A model generated the notes under the pieces. That model did no database searches and was not told where the DNA came from. It was given only the letters and a program-made list of their open reading frames with translations. A stretch of DNA of 64,000 bases. Source: Saposhnikovia divaricata. Its lineage: Eukaryota; Streptophyta; Magnoliopsida; Apiales; Apiaceae. Both the position numbers and the translations under genes were made by a program. This document shows positions 40,941 to 54,319 of this stretch, one piece after another (position 1 is the stretch's first letter; the number at the start of each line of letters is the position of its first letter). The stretch is from positions 185,230,939-185,294,938 of the forward strand of contig CM071601.1 in assembly GCA_036435485.1 (NCBI GenBank), in the 5' to 3' direction.

Positions 40941-42206
40941 TATATCCTATTATTAAATAATAATAATCCTATTATTAAACCATCGATTTTATAAAATAAG
41001 AAAATATTTGTATCAACAATTTAATATAAATAAATAATTATATATACGTATATTAAATCTGGCCATGGAGGGATTATGTACTTTGTCATAACTCTTGTAC
41101 ATATATGTGGCAGTTACGAAATTTAACAGAACTCGCACATATTTTTTTTATATAAATTACCCGATACTATTCACACTTTATTATGGATAGGAAAGTAAAT
41201 TATTATCTCAAAAAATAAAATTTTGAATGAGGAGAAATATATTAGAATATAATATAAGATTTGTATGAAGACTTTCTCTAACACCTTAAAATTTTAGATG
41301 AATTAGCTATTTAATAAATATAAATATTAAAAAAATGAAAATATGTGATTCAATATTAATTAATATAAATATTATGAGTTCTAAATTTTTTTAAATGTAA
41401 ATGATTCATTATAAACAACAAAATATATATATATATATAAATAATTTAATTTTAATATTAAATTAATAAATATGTATAACAAACCCGTGCAAGAACGGGT
41501 AATAAACTAATGTAAAGTTAAACATGTACGAATTGTGTTTGTAAAATTTTGTTCAAAACAAAAATCAATGATCGATTTTGTTCACGATGTCATAATGTGA
41601 TACTTTTTTTGGGTAGACAAATGACAGTTTATAAATTCTCCAAAACAAATAATGATTCTTAAAATAAGTATACATGACAAGAGCGCCTTTAAGATGACAG
41701 AGGTAAATTACAGTAAGTATAATCTCTTGAGATTACATTCCTGGTACAAGTACTGATTTACATGAAAAGTTTACCATCGTATGGGCAACACTGGTAAATG
41801 ATTTGATGATTTGAAAGTTGCATAACAGCCTGGCTCTACCAATTATTTTGTGAAAAAAATAGGTAAAAGAAGCGAAGCCCCTTCCAAGATGTATTGCATG
41901 AATGTAGACGACAACATTCATCTTTGGCAAGTGGCTAATACAATATATATTCCCGTAACTTCAACTGATGAACCCATAAGCTTCCCCAGACGGTAAAACA
42001 CGTTGTATTGCTACATGATCGTCAAAGTGAACTTACATATGTGGGTGATCATTCATGGATGAACATATATATATTTTGTCTGCGCGCTCCTGTTATTTTC
42101 TACCTCTCTAATCAAATTTCTTCCTAAAGGTAAAGTGTAAGACCAGTTATTTTAAAAGAACATGAAAAACTGTCACTAGTTGCTAAATTATGACATGGAA
42201 GCAATA

Positions 42207-42729
42207 CTAACATGTCAACAGCAAAAAATCAAGATTTGGAGAATTGAATGTTGTTGCCTTGTTCAAATAATTCAACTGGGTAATGACAGCAAAAACCACC
42301 ACCATTGTGAAGGCCCGTGTCGGGGGATATGTTAGCTGATTTATTCGTGACACTGTAAGTTTCAAAGCAATACCAATGGCTTTCACACTCATAACCGTGG
42401 GATGCAATAATGAAATACAAGTAGGAAGACTAATGTCATCACTAGAGCTGCATAAAAGAGAAAACCCGGCTCTCTAGCAAGATCCCGAACCTCTTTCATA
42501 GAAGCAATCTAACGCTCTTGTGGAGTAGGTAGAACAAGGGTTATTGAACCCACAATGCACAAACAAGAATTCCAAAAAATATGTAGCTTCTCTTGCAGAT
42601 TATATTTGCAAGTACAACTCTAATAATGATGCTGACGGCACCAAGAGGGGTGACCAGAATAGCTGGTGCAAATGCATAAGCTGCAAAATTTGAAGCTTCT
42701 CCAACAATCAAGATAAAGGATCCATACAT
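42207..42729 (-). pseudogene. NIPA-like magnesium transporter remnant
   Basis: Read on the minus strand, 42729-42541 gives VGEASNFAAYAFAPAILVTP, then LGAVSIIIRVVLANII, the hallmark region of plant NIPA-type Mg2+ transporters. After a frame change, 42540-42430 gives LPTPQER, MKEVRDLAREPGF and FYAALV, including an in-frame stop. 42407-42260 gives MSVKAIGIALKLT, NQLTYPPTRAFTMVVVF and QLNYLNKA. About 25 residues of the family are missing before MSVKA. No intron is evident across this stretch. The N-terminal third and C-terminus are not found. It is dead. Confidence 0.8.
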
Positions 42730-43091
42730 CTCAAATTCTATGTTTTATTTCGCATCTAGACTAACAATATATCACCAATAGTCAATCCACAAAACCTTGA
42801 TGACCAAAAAACAACGAACAGTTCAATCCGTAGGTTCCCTTATTTATTTCAGCTCACTTCAACCATCACTCAGAAACTTTCATACTTACTAAATTATCTT
42901 GGATCACCAATAGTCTTTGCAAGAACAGCTTCCTCCCTCAAAACAATGGAATCGAGTTGGATCCCTAACAATAATTTTTCTCTCAACAATTTTGGAGATA
43001 TATTTGAATGAGGTATGACAGTCAACACAAGTTCTTAAACTCTTAAATATTTTAATTGTGGTTCCCCGTGGAGTCGCAATAATTCCAAATG

Positions 43092-43360
43092 TGTTAGAAG
43101 TCAAGTAGCAATCTGTCATGGGCATAACTGGTTCCTTCTCCTTTAGTAACATGTTAGCTACTTAGATTGTCTAGTGCAGAAAACATGTGTTCATGTGATG
43201 TTGTGGTGTCTAGTAATCATGTCTTGTTAGTGCTTGTAGTGTGGCTAGGCTGTCATGCTAAACTATGAGCTGTAGCATCTCCTTTGTTCTTGTAACCTGC
43301 TGTATATATTCAGCATTGTACCATCAATGAAAGAATCAATCTTCTGCACCATTATTTACA
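43092..43360 (+). repeat. Copia A 5' LTR
   Basis: 269 bp, TGTTAGAAG ... TTATTTACA. Confidence 0.95.
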
Positions 43361-43416
43361 TGGTATCAGAGCATAGATCCTAGTCTCTTATTCTATACTA
43401 TCCTTTTCATCATATC

Positions 43417-46400
43417 ATGGTTGGGGATCATGAAAGCCCTGACTCTACTGCTGAAAAATCAAATTCAGAATCACCCCTCTCTGCTGAATCATCAAAGGCA
43501 GATTCATCTAATCCTCATTACACTCATCATTCAGATCATCCTGGAATGATTTTAGTATCCAAAACTCTCAACGGTGACAATTATCCTGGTTGGAAAAGGG
43601 CAATGATGCTGGCCTTAAACTCCAAGAATAAACTCGGTTTTGTGGATGGCTCATATAAACCACCATCAAAAGAAGCATTTCCTGTTGAATATGGTCTTTG
43701 GTCTCGATGCAATGACATGGTACATTCATGGATTATCAACACTCTCGATCCAGAAATTGCTGATAGTGTCATTTACTACTCCACTGCTCACGAAGTTTGG
43801 GAAGATCTAAATGAGCGTTTTTCACAAGGTAATGCACCTCGTGTCTTTGAAATTCAACAAAACATTGCATCTCTCAAGCAAGGACAACTTTATGTTTCGA
43901 CATATTACACTAAGTTGAAGAGTCTATGGGATGAGTTACTCATGTATTCACACTCGAATGAAGGTGTACCAAGTGAGAAACAAAAACTGATGCAGTTACT
44001 AATGGGATTAAATGATACGTACGCTGCAATTCGAAACCAGAGTTTATTGCAAATCCCATTACCAACTGTTCGTCAATCTTATGCTTCGATCACCCAGACA
44101 GAAAAAAAATTCAAATTAGTTCTACAACTAATGAGTCAATAGCAGCAATGGCAGTACAGCAACAACAAGATGGAAACTCAAACAACACCAGCAACAGCAA
44201 CGGGCGTTGGAACTCAAACTACAAAGGTCGAGGTGGTCGCTGGAATTCAGGCTACAGAGGTCGAGGTCGAGGAGGACGTTTTTCTACTGGGGGGAGAGGA
44301 TGTCCTTTTTGCTCTCATTGTAACGAGGTTGGTCACTGGATTGATACGTGCTGGGAATTACATGGTTACCCACCAACTCATCCTAAAGCTAAATCAGGCC
44401 AACCAAAGGCTGTCAACAATATCACATTGGATTCTGGTGGTCAAGAAGGATCCGTTACCATGTCTAAAGCTCATTTGGAGCAGTTGTTATCATTGCTCAA
44501 CAACCAAGATCTCAGAACTGGTACAACTTCTAATCCACAAGCTAATGTTGCAACAAAATCAGGTTTGTCAAAAATACATTCTCAAAATTGGATTATTGAC
44601 AGTGGAGCGACTGATCACATTATATCATCACACTTATTTGAGAATGACAAAAATTGTTCATTTTCATCAGTCTTGTTACCAAGTGGAGATAAAATTGAGA
44701 TTGTTGGTAAAGGATCATTATCACTTAATTCAAAATACATTTTAAATAATGTATTATCTGTGCCTACATTTAATGTGGATTTGATGTCAGTAAGTCGTTT
44801 AACAAAAGGTTTGAACTGTCCAGTCACTTTTCATCCACATTGGTGTATTTTGCAGGATCTGGCCACGAGGAGGATGATTGGTTTGGGTAAACAACAGAAT
44901 GGTTTGTATTATTTGGTGGCATTAGTAGCGGGCAAAGATGAATCAAACACAATAAGAACCCCCTCATCCTGTAACCTTGTCAATACATCACTTGATCTTT
45001 GGCACAATCGTTTAGGACATGCTTCTCATTTACCATTGAATCATCTTGCCAAACACTATCTTAATATTTCAGTTGAATCAAAAAATGTTTGTCATATTTG
45101 TCCATTAGCTAAACAAAGTCGTCTGGCTTTTGGCACAAGTACTATTTCTTCTAGTAAAGCTTTTGATATTATTCATTGTGATATTTGGGGTCGTTATAAT
45201 CAAGTTTCATTTTCTGGTGCACATTACTTTCTCACCATTGTTGATGACTTTACCCGTTTTACATGGATATTTATGATGAAACACAAAGATGAAACACAAC
45301 CTATCTTGAAACGTTTCTTTAGCTATGTTCTAACTCAATTTGGAACACGGATTAAGACTTTTCGTAGTGATAATGGTGGAGAATTCATTTCTTTACGCAA
45401 TTTCTTTCAAGATAATGGTGTTACATTTCAACATTCTTGTGTTTATACACCCCAACAAAACGGGGTCGTCGAGAGAAAACATCGACATATTCTTCAAGTT
45501 GCTCGCGCCTTAAAATTCCAAGCCAATCTCACTACACAATTTTGGGAAGAATGTGTCCTCACATCCATTTACATTATTAATCGCTTACCATCACCACTTC
45601 TTTCTTTAAAAACTCCATATGAACTTCTCTACAATGAGCTCCCTGATTATTCTCGCTTTCGTGTGTTTGGTTGTCTTGCATATGCCACAAATGTTAAGAC
45701 TACTCATAAATTTGATTCTCGTGCCATTCCAGCCATTTTTGTTGGATATCCTTTTGGTCAAAAGGCATATAAATTGTACGATCTCACTACCAAAAGATTT
45801 TTTACCAGTCGAGATGTTAAATTTTATGAGACTATCTTCCCTTACCCTTCTTCAGTTGATCAATATGCACGACATAAACTCCAAACTCATATCCCAGGCC
45901 CAATTCCTCTTATTCCATTTACCACACACACACACACCTGCTGTTGACATCGACAATGATCAAACAGAAACACTCAGCAATGATCAGACTGAAACAATCA
46001 ATAATGATCAAACAGAAACACCACCATTCTCTCAACCTGAGTCACCTCAACCCCTTCATGCACTTGATCAGTCTCGAACTTTGACATTACCAGTCCCACT
46101 TCAGCCTGACACCCCCATTGTCCGTCGCTCTAATCGCACCACAGGACCTCCACAGAAACTTTGAGATTATGTATGTTCTGTTGTTGCTTCAAACCAATCC
46201 GACCTTCTGCTGCCAGGCTCTATAAAAGGTACACGTTACCCTCTTAGTAATTATGTTTCTTATCATCGTTACTCACCTGGTCATAGATCCTTTGTTGCAA
46301 GTTTGCATTCTGAAATCGAACCAAGTTCTTATTTGGAGGCATCTACTAATCCCAACTGGCAAAAGGCAATGCACGATGAATTAAGTGCACTTCAGAATAA

Positions 46401-47859
46401 TGGCACATGGTCACTCACTACTCTTCCAGATGGCAAAGTTGCAATTGGATGTCGTTGGGTGTACAAAATAAAACGAAAGTCAGATGGCTCCATTGAAAGA
46501 TATAAAGCACGTTTGGTTGCTAAGGGTTATACACAGTTGGAGGGTATTGATTTTCATGAAACATTCTCTCCTACAGCCAAGATTATCATAGTTCGTTGTT
46601 TGATGGCTATTGCAGCTGCTTATGGTTGGACCATGCACCATCTTGATGTGAATAATGCCTTCCTGAATGGTGATCTTGATGAGGAAATCTACATGTCTCT
46701 TCCACCTGGGCTTCGACGACAGGGGGAGAATCAAAATCAATTGGTATGTCGCCTTCGCAAAACTATATAAGGATTAAGACAGTCTTCTAGAAAATGGTTT
46801 ACAAAATTCTCAGAAGTTATTCGTGCATATGGTTTTGTTCAATCTAAGGCAGACTATTCACTTTTCACAAAAAAAGAAGGCAAGTCATTCACAGTCGTAT
46901 TAATCTATGTGGATGATATTCTAGTCACGGGTAATGATCCTAAAAGCATAGCTGATATCCAGAAATTTCTACATACAAAATTTCAGCTCAAAAATTTGGG
47001 TGTTCTAAAATACTTCTTAGGCATTGAAGTATCATCTTCAAAAAAGGGCATTAATATTTCTCAGAGAAAGTATGCTTTGGAGATTATCAAAGATGTGGGT
47101 ATGTTAGGTGCTGCTCCTATTGAAACGCCCATGGAACGTAATACAAAATTTTATGATACTAGTGACCTTATTCACGATCCTGAAAAATATAGGAGACTCA
47201 TTGGCAGGTTAATTTACCTCACTGTTTCAAGACCCGACATTACATATGCTGTACACGTTTTAAGTAGGTTTATGCATCAACCTCGAAAGGAACATTGGAA
47301 TGCAGCGTTACGTGTTGTACGTTACTTAAAAGGATGCCCTGGCCAAGGTCTTTTCTTTCCTGCAGTTAGTGACTTGAAACTTAGAGCATTCTGTGATTCG
47401 GACTGGGCAGGATGTCCTCTCACTAGAAGATCAACAACGGGTTACTGTGTATTCTTGGGTCATTCTTTAATATTATGGAGATCAAAGCGACAAAAAATAG
47501 TTTCTCTATCATCGGCTGAAGCCGAATATTGAGCAATGACTGGAGCTTGTTGTGAATTAACGTGGTTACGCCAAATACTTCAAGATTTAAGAGTTTTTCA
47601 TAAAGAACCTGCTTTGTTGTATTGTGACAATAAGGCTGCTCTACATATTGCTGTCAATCCTGTTTTTCATGAACGTACAAGGCATATTGAAATGGATTGT
47701 CATTACATCAGGGATAAGAGTCAAGAAGGAGCTATAGAAACAAGATTTGTGAAGTCAGGAAATCAGCTTGCAGACGTGCTGACTAAACCGATGGGGAAGG
47801 ATATGTTCATATCATTAATTCGCAAGTTGGGAGTTCAAGATATCCACTCTCCAACTTGA
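43417..47859 (+). pseudogene. Copia A gag-pol polyprotein, broken
   Basis: Gag is open from 43417 to 44142. A frame change at an A8 run (44102-44109) moves to the frame of 44148-45947, which carries a zinc knuckle (CSHCNEVGHWIDTC), protease DSGATDH, LWHNRLGHAS, and integrase CDIWG, FRSDNGGEF and NGVVERKHR. A second frame change at a CA repeat (45922-45937) returns to the first frame. Stops follow at 46162, 46768 and 47530; the last, in AEAEY*AM, fits an Arg CGA changed to TGA. RT has YVDDILVTGND; RNase H has YCDNKAALHIA and HIEMDCHYIRDK. At least five lesions, yet the LTRs are nearly identical. Confidence 0.93.
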
Positions 47860-47866
47860 GGGGGAG

Positions 47867-48168
47867 TGTTAGAAGTCAAGTAGCAATCTGTCATGGGCAT
47901 GACAGATCTGTCATGGGCATAACTGGTTCCTTCTCCTTTAGTAACATGTTAGCTACTTAGATTGTCTAGTGCAGAAAACATGTGTTCATGTGATGTTGTG
48001 GTGTCTAGTAATCATGTCTTGTTATCATGTCTTGTTAGTGCTTGTAGTGTGGCTAGGCTGTCATGCTAAACTATGAGCTGTAGCATCTCCTTTGTTCTTG
48101 TAACCTGCTGTATATATTCAGCATTGTACCATCAATGAAAGAATCAATCTTCTGCACCATTATTTACA
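47867..48168 (+). repeat. Copia A 3' LTR
   Basis: 302 bp: the 5' LTR sequence plus a 20-bp duplication at CTGTCATGGGCAT and a 13-bp duplication of ATCATGTCTTGTT. Confidence 0.95.
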
Positions 48169-48829
48169 AAATGCAACTGCAAGCTTCTCACTATGGTAGG
48201 ATATAATTTGCCCCTTTTGTTCCTCTTCTACATCATGCACAACATAGTTTGTCACAGGATTATAACCTTCTTCCTTCATTCTTCTCAGCAGTTCTAGCAG
48301 ATAGTAGTATATTTTCGTAGTATATGGGTGGGATGTATCTCCCACCATGAAAGTGTGGACTTCTGCATTAATCTCTGTCCAACTAATACCTGGTCTTATG
48401 ACAAATCCTTTATCGTTCATAACCTTTCTGAGTTTTGCCACTTCATCCCCTTTACCGGCAATGGCATAAATATTTGCAAGAGTAAGATAAGTAGCGGGAT
48501 GATCAGGATCAATCTGGAATAAGGCTTCAACTGATCGTTTTGCCAACTCTATATTTCCGTGAATTTTGCAACTATGAAGCAAGGAAGCCCAATGACTGTA
48601 CTCACGTTTCATGGGGATGCTTAAAATGAAATCTTCGGCCTCCTTCAATCTACCAGATCGACCCAGGAGATCAATAACACAACCATAGTGATTTTCTGTG
48701 TATTCTAGACCATGTTTCTCCTTTATAGAGTGGAAATATTCCAGCCCTTCATCAACTAGACCAGCACGGGTGCAAGCAGAGAGAACTCCGGTCAAAGTAA
48801 TGTGTAGGTTTAATACCAGACTTAAGAAG

Positions 48830-49158
48830 TGATAACTTCCATCAATGGAAGCTTGAACGAACTCGGAGAAGAAACAAGAATTGTTTCATTGATCAAAAAA
48901 ACAAGTGAACTGTACAGAATGTTTATATCGTTTATATATACAGAGAAATCTCTAACTAACTTCTATTTTCTTTCTTACTCACTAAGCTACTAACTAACTA
49001 TCTTATGTGTATAATTAACAGGTATGACAGCTGGATGATGAGGTGTGTGCCAACTGGATAAATCGCTTAAGTCAATTAGCATACTTGAAGTAGCTCAGTG
49101 AGGTGAATGAGCTGAATGAATGATACAATTAGCTGCTTTACTGTAGTGATTCTCAATA
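48830..49158 (-). repeat. Copia B 3' LTR
   Basis: 329 bp, TGATAACTTCC ... CTCAATA on the plus strand. Confidence 0.93.
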
Positions 49159-52100
49159 TCCCCCTCAAGTTGGGAGGTGTAGAAAACAGTCCCAACTTGG
49201 AAAGAAGATGATCAAATTGCTGTGCAGGAAGGATCTTTGTAAACACATCAGCAAGTTGATTAGTTGTGGGTAAATACGTGAGCTGAATCAAGCCTTCAAT
49301 GATCTTGTCACGAGTTAAATGACAGTCAATTTCTATGTGTTTCATCCTCTCGTGAAAAACTAGATTCTTGGCTATAGATATTGCAGACTGACTATCACAA
49401 TGGAGAGTTACTGGCTTTAGATTTGATACTCCAAGTTCTTCAAGTAGCCTAATTGTCCATGTAACATCAGCTGCTGCCGAGGCCATTGCACGATATTCAC
49501 TTTCTGCTGATGAACATGAAACAGTGCTCTGTTTATTTGATTTCCAGGTTATTGGAGAATTTCCAAATAAAAGAACATACCCTGTTATGGAACGTCTTGT
49601 GTCATGACATGACCCCCAGTCACTGTCTGAATAAGCTTGCAATGTCAAGTGATCACATGCTTGTAATAAAATGCCTTTGTGAGGAGACTGAGAAACATAT
49701 GTAAGAGTATGAATTAAAGCATCTAAATGAGAAGTACGAGGCTTTTGCATGAATTGGCTCAGCATTTGAACTGAATAATTGAGATCTGGTCGCGTATTAG
49801 TTAAGTAATTCAGTTTTCCCACCAAGGACCTGTAGCATTCAGCATCAAGAAGCAAATCTCCAGTTTTTGCATCAAGTTTTAGGTTTTGTGGCAAAGGAGT
49901 AGTAGCCTTTTTATTCAGTTCAAATGGTAAATCATGTAACAACTCTTTAGTAAACTTGGACTGACTGAGAGCAATACCATTAGGAAGATAGTCTACCTCG
50001 AGTCCCAAAAAATAATGCAGTAATCCCAAATCTTTGATACTGAATGTAGTATGCAAATGTGCCTTGATTGAAGAAATGGTTTCAGAACTCGTACCTGTAA
50101 TTATAATATCGTCTACATATACAGCCATTATCGTAATTTGATCTCCAACTCGCTTGATGAATAGACTATAATCGTTTTTAGACTGCATAAAACCTTGCTC
50201 AATTATTTCATTCTGCAATTTATCAAACCATTGTCTAGATGCTTGACGTAATCCATATATAGATTTTCTGAGACGGCAGACCAAATTGTGTGGATTGTCT
50301 ATCCCTTCTGGAACTTTCATATAAACTTCTTCGAATAAGTCGCCATGAAGAAAAGCGTTGTTCACATCGAGCTGATAAAGAGGCCATTTTCTGCTTGCAG
50401 CTAAAGCAATAAGACAACGAACAGTATTCATCTTTACTACAGGTGAAAAAGTCTCTTCGTAGTCAATTACAAACTGCTGAGTATATCCTTTTGCGACCAA
50501 ACGGGCTTTGCATCTTTCCAAAGACCCATCTGCTTTCAATTTAACTTTATAAACCCAACGACATCCAATTGCCTTCTTACCAGGAGGTAAAGGTACCAAG
50601 TCCCAAGTATGATTTTCATTGAGTGCTGTTATTTCTTTATTCATAGCTTCCTGCCACAATGGATGCTGGGAAGCTTCTTTAAAACTTTGAGGCTCAGTAA
50701 TGTTAGATAAGTGACTGTGTAATGTAGTATGACTGGTAGTAAATGCACTATTACAGTAAAAATCTTGTAAATAGGATGGTTGTTTTCTATTTCGAATGGA
50801 TTGTCGTACTAAAGGTTCATATGAATTTGTTTTTGTGTGATTGCCAGAATTATAGTTGGAGCTAGAATAGGAATCATGATGTAAACTAGAACTCGAATCA
50901 TGATTATGAAAAGAATTTTCAGATTCATCATGAAACCCATGCGAAGAAGAAAAAGGTGGTGATGGTATATTATTTGGCAAATAATCTGACAAACAGTCAA
51001 TAATTGGTGCAGTGACTGATGGTAATTAAATATCATCAAGGAATTGAGAAGAATTATCAGGTTTCAAATGATAAGGAAAATTCAACTCATGAAAAACTAC
51101 GTCTCGAGAGACAAAGAGAGTCTGAGTGTTAACATCGAGTACCTTGAACCCTTTCTGATTGGGTGGATAACCCATGAAAACACAAGCTGAAGCCTTAGGA
51201 TCGAATTTGAGTCTGTTTACTTTTGAAGTGGCTACATAACACAAACATCCAAATGGATTTAGATCATTGTACCCAGGCTCTTCCTTGTACAGCAGTGTGT
51301 AAGGAACTTGATTGTTTATACTACTCAATGGCATTCTATTTATCAAAAAAGATGCACAAAGGACACATTCTACCCAATATCTATCAAGGACTCTAGACTG
51401 GAACAATAAAGCTCGAGCAGTTTCAATTAAATGTCTGTGATTGCGCTCTACAACTCCTTTTTGTTGTGGAGTGTAAGTACAGCTAGTCTGATGCTGAATT
51501 CCTTTGTTCCGTAAAAATATCTTTAAATCTCTAGCACATAATTCAGGTGCATTGTCTGAACGTACACATTTGACACAAACTTGAAACTGTGTTTCAACAT
51601 ATTTAATAAAATTTTCAATGACAGAAGCTGCTTCAGATTTGTATTTTATAAGCTGAACCCAAGTATATCGACTAAAATCGTCTACAATTGTTACAAACTG
51701 TGTACAACCAGAATGAGTCTTAACCTTGTATGGTCCCCATAAATCGATATGTAACAATTCTAAAACACGAGTACTCTTGATGCTACTTGAACTAAAAGAT
51801 AACCTAGCTTGTCTAGCAAGTGGACATACTGAACAAATTGTATCTGTAGTGCTTGCAAAAATAAAAGATGGAAGTAGAAGCTTCATTTGTTGGTATGGCA
51901 TATGACCAAGACGAAGATGCCACAGCTGCACGTTCCCAGAAGTAGCAAGACAGACCCTCCTTTTATTAAGTGATGCAAATGAATTGTCCTCTGAGATGTA
52001 TAAACCATTACTTAGTTTACCAAGAAGAATTTGCTGTCCTTTCTGAGAAGGGTCCTGTAAAAAACATGAACCAGAGTTGAAAGCCAAAGTACAATTCAGA

Positions 52101-53476
52101 TCTTTACATAATTTGTACATTGTTATCAATTTGAATTGAAAATCAGGGACATGTAAAACATCCTTCAGAATTATATCATTTGCTAAAATAACTAAACCCT
52201 TATGTAATGCTCTAATCTTCCTTCCATCTCGTATTGTGATGGTATCATCAGTATCAAGAACCTCATAAGATATGAATTGAGTCAAATCTGGTGTGATATG
52301 ATCAGTCGCTCCGCTGTCAAGTAACCAATTAGTACCAAAGGATGACATCAAACATATTTTACCTGCAAGATTTGCTTGACTACATTCAGATTCAGCATTC
52401 AAATTGTGACCAGATAAAAGACTCATTAGCTTATTGTATTGATCTGTTGAAATGACATTATGGTGATTCTCTTTGTCTGCATCATGATCGACCAAAGAAT
52501 CCTCAGTACAGATATGAGAAACAGCTGCTACCCTCTTATCCTTAAAACCTTTAAAACCAGTAGGGTATCCATGAACTTTGAAGCACATGTCTATGCTGTG
52601 ACCTGGTGTCTTATAATGAGTGCAATAGTAGTTGGAACCAGGCTTATTTTGCCTCCTATTTCCAGCATTAAAAACCTGTTTCTGAGCAACACCAGAAGAA
52701 GTATTGAACTTCAAATTGTTATTTCCAGGAAATCTTTTGTCTGCCATAAAGGCCATGACATCTGATTGACTTTGAGACATTTCTTTGTGATTCTCTTCTT
52801 GAGAAATCAGTCGATAAGCTTGAGACACAGTTGGAGAAGGACTCATCATCAATATATGAGCCCTTACAGCAGAGTAGTTATCATTAAGTTTCATTAGGAA
52901 CTGCAATAGTCTATGTTCCTGCATCTTCTTGTTGACCTTATCAGTAAGTGCACAAGTACAATTATTGCAATTACATCGAGGCATAGGATCTGCATCATCA
53001 AGATTATCTCATAGTGCCTTAATAGTGGTATAGAATTCAGAGACTGGTTGCTTTCCTTGATTAATCTCAGATAACTTCTGTTCTAATGAATAAACTTGTG
53101 TCATTGACACAAAACCAAACCTATCCTCTAGATCTTTCCATATCAATCTAGCAGTCTTGAGAAACAAAACACTTCGAGCAATGTTTTCATCCAAATTGTA
53201 CAATATCCAAGAAGTTACAAGATCGTTACATCTCTCCCACGCTGGATAGTTAACTGCAGTAGATTCAGGCACATCTATCGTTCCATTAACAAATCCTAGT
53301 TTATTCTTTGCTGACAAAGACAACATCATGGAACGTTTCTAATTTGCATAACCAGTCCCATTAAATTTGACCGAAACCAACTGATTTGTAGCAGAATCAG
53401 ATGGATGTATGTAGAACACACTAGAAGTAGTATTATCTTGATTAGTATTAGTAGTATTATCTTGAGTAGTTGCCAT
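49076..53476 (-). pseudogene. Copia B gag-pol polyprotein, one frame with three stops
   Basis: From MATTQDNTTN (53476) to the end in the LTR (49076), all pieces share one reading frame with no frameshift. Three stops interrupt it: near 53338 (TAG where the family has Trp, before KRSMM), near 53006 (TGA, Trp in the SLWDE motif) and near 51023 (TAA after QFLDDI). Domains: protease LLDSGATDHI, LWHLRLGHM, integrase IDLWG, VRSDNAPE and GVVERNHRHL, RT with YVDDIIITG, and RNase H with HCDSQSAISIAKN and HIEIDCHLTRDK. The zinc knuckle is atypical (YYCTHYKTPGHSIDMC). It is the most complete retroelement in the window. Confidence 0.93.
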
Positions 53477-53927
53477 ATTCAAGAACAAAATCAGATCTAG
53501 ATCGTATATTTCCGCGATTAACAACTAGGATCAGAACAGATTGTAGAAAACTTACAAGAATCAAAGAAATCACAATGATGTGACAGAGAAAACAATGAGT
53601 AATCTTCGATTATGAATCAAAGATTTAGAGAAATGAACTCGAAATTGCAAAAAAAAATGATTCAGAGAATAGACGAATATTTGTCTCTATTATGAACAAA
53701 ACAACAATCAATCAATAAAGATCTATAAAATTATCACCATTCAATGAACAATCAAAGAACAAGAAGCTGAATTGAAGCAATTAACGATAGAGAAAAGATA
53801 AAGACGACGGAGATAATCACAGAGAAACTTATCGAAAAAAAGATCGGTGAAGAACAAAATGATTAATCGCCGGAGATGACACCGGAGATCAAAGAGATGA
53901 AGATCGTATACACTTGCTCTGATACCA

Positions 53928-54255
53928 TGATAACTTCCATCAATGGAAGCTTGAACGAACTCGGAAAAGAAACAAGAATTGTTTCATTGATAAAAAAACA
54001 AGTGAACTGTACAGAATGTTTATATCATTTATATATACAGAGAAATCTCTAACTAACTTCTATTTTCTTTCTTACTCACTAAGCTACTAACTAACTATCT
54101 TATGTGTATAATTAACAGGTATGACAGCTGGATGATGAGGTGTGTGCCAACTGGATAAATCGCTTAAGTCAATTAGCATACTTGAAGTAGCTGAGTGAGG
54201 TGAATGAGCTTAATGAATGATACAATTAGCTGCTTTACTGTAGTGATTCTCAATA
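53928..54255 (-). repeat. Copia B 5' LTR
   Basis: 328 bp, same ends as the other LTR; directly followed by the AGAAG duplication. Confidence 0.93.
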
Positions 54256-54319
54256 AGAAGCAACTTAAATAGCCGAAGAGCTACGTGAGGTTGACCACTC
54301 TGAGCATATCCATTAATCA

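Larger units (their letters stand above)
43092..48168 (+). mobile_element. Ty1/copia element A (young, inserted in the DYW domain)
   Basis: 5077 bp. LTRs 43092-43360 and 47867-48168, TSD AAATG at 43087-43091 and 48169-48173. Primer-binding site TGGTATCAGAGC at 43361-43372; polypurine tract TTGAGGGGGAG ends at 47866. The LTRs have no base substitutions, only two small tandem duplications in the 3' LTR. Oriented opposite to the host gene. Confidence 0.96.
48830..54255 (-). mobile_element. Ty1/copia element B (nearly intact, inserted in the PPR gene)
   Basis: 5426 bp. LTRs 48830-49158 and 53928-54255; TSD AGAAG at 48825-48829 and 54256-54260. Primer-binding site complement GCTCTGATACCA at 53916-53927; polypurine tract (complement CCCCCTCAAG) next to 49159. 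In element orientation the LTR begins TATTGAGAATC, TA rather than the usual TG, in both copies. LTRs differ by 4 substitutions and 1 indel in 329 bp. Confidence 0.95.

Noticed and set aside
42904..43152. Small independent DYW protein
   Set aside because: Its first codons are copia LTR sequence; it is the last fragment of the split PPR-DYW gene.
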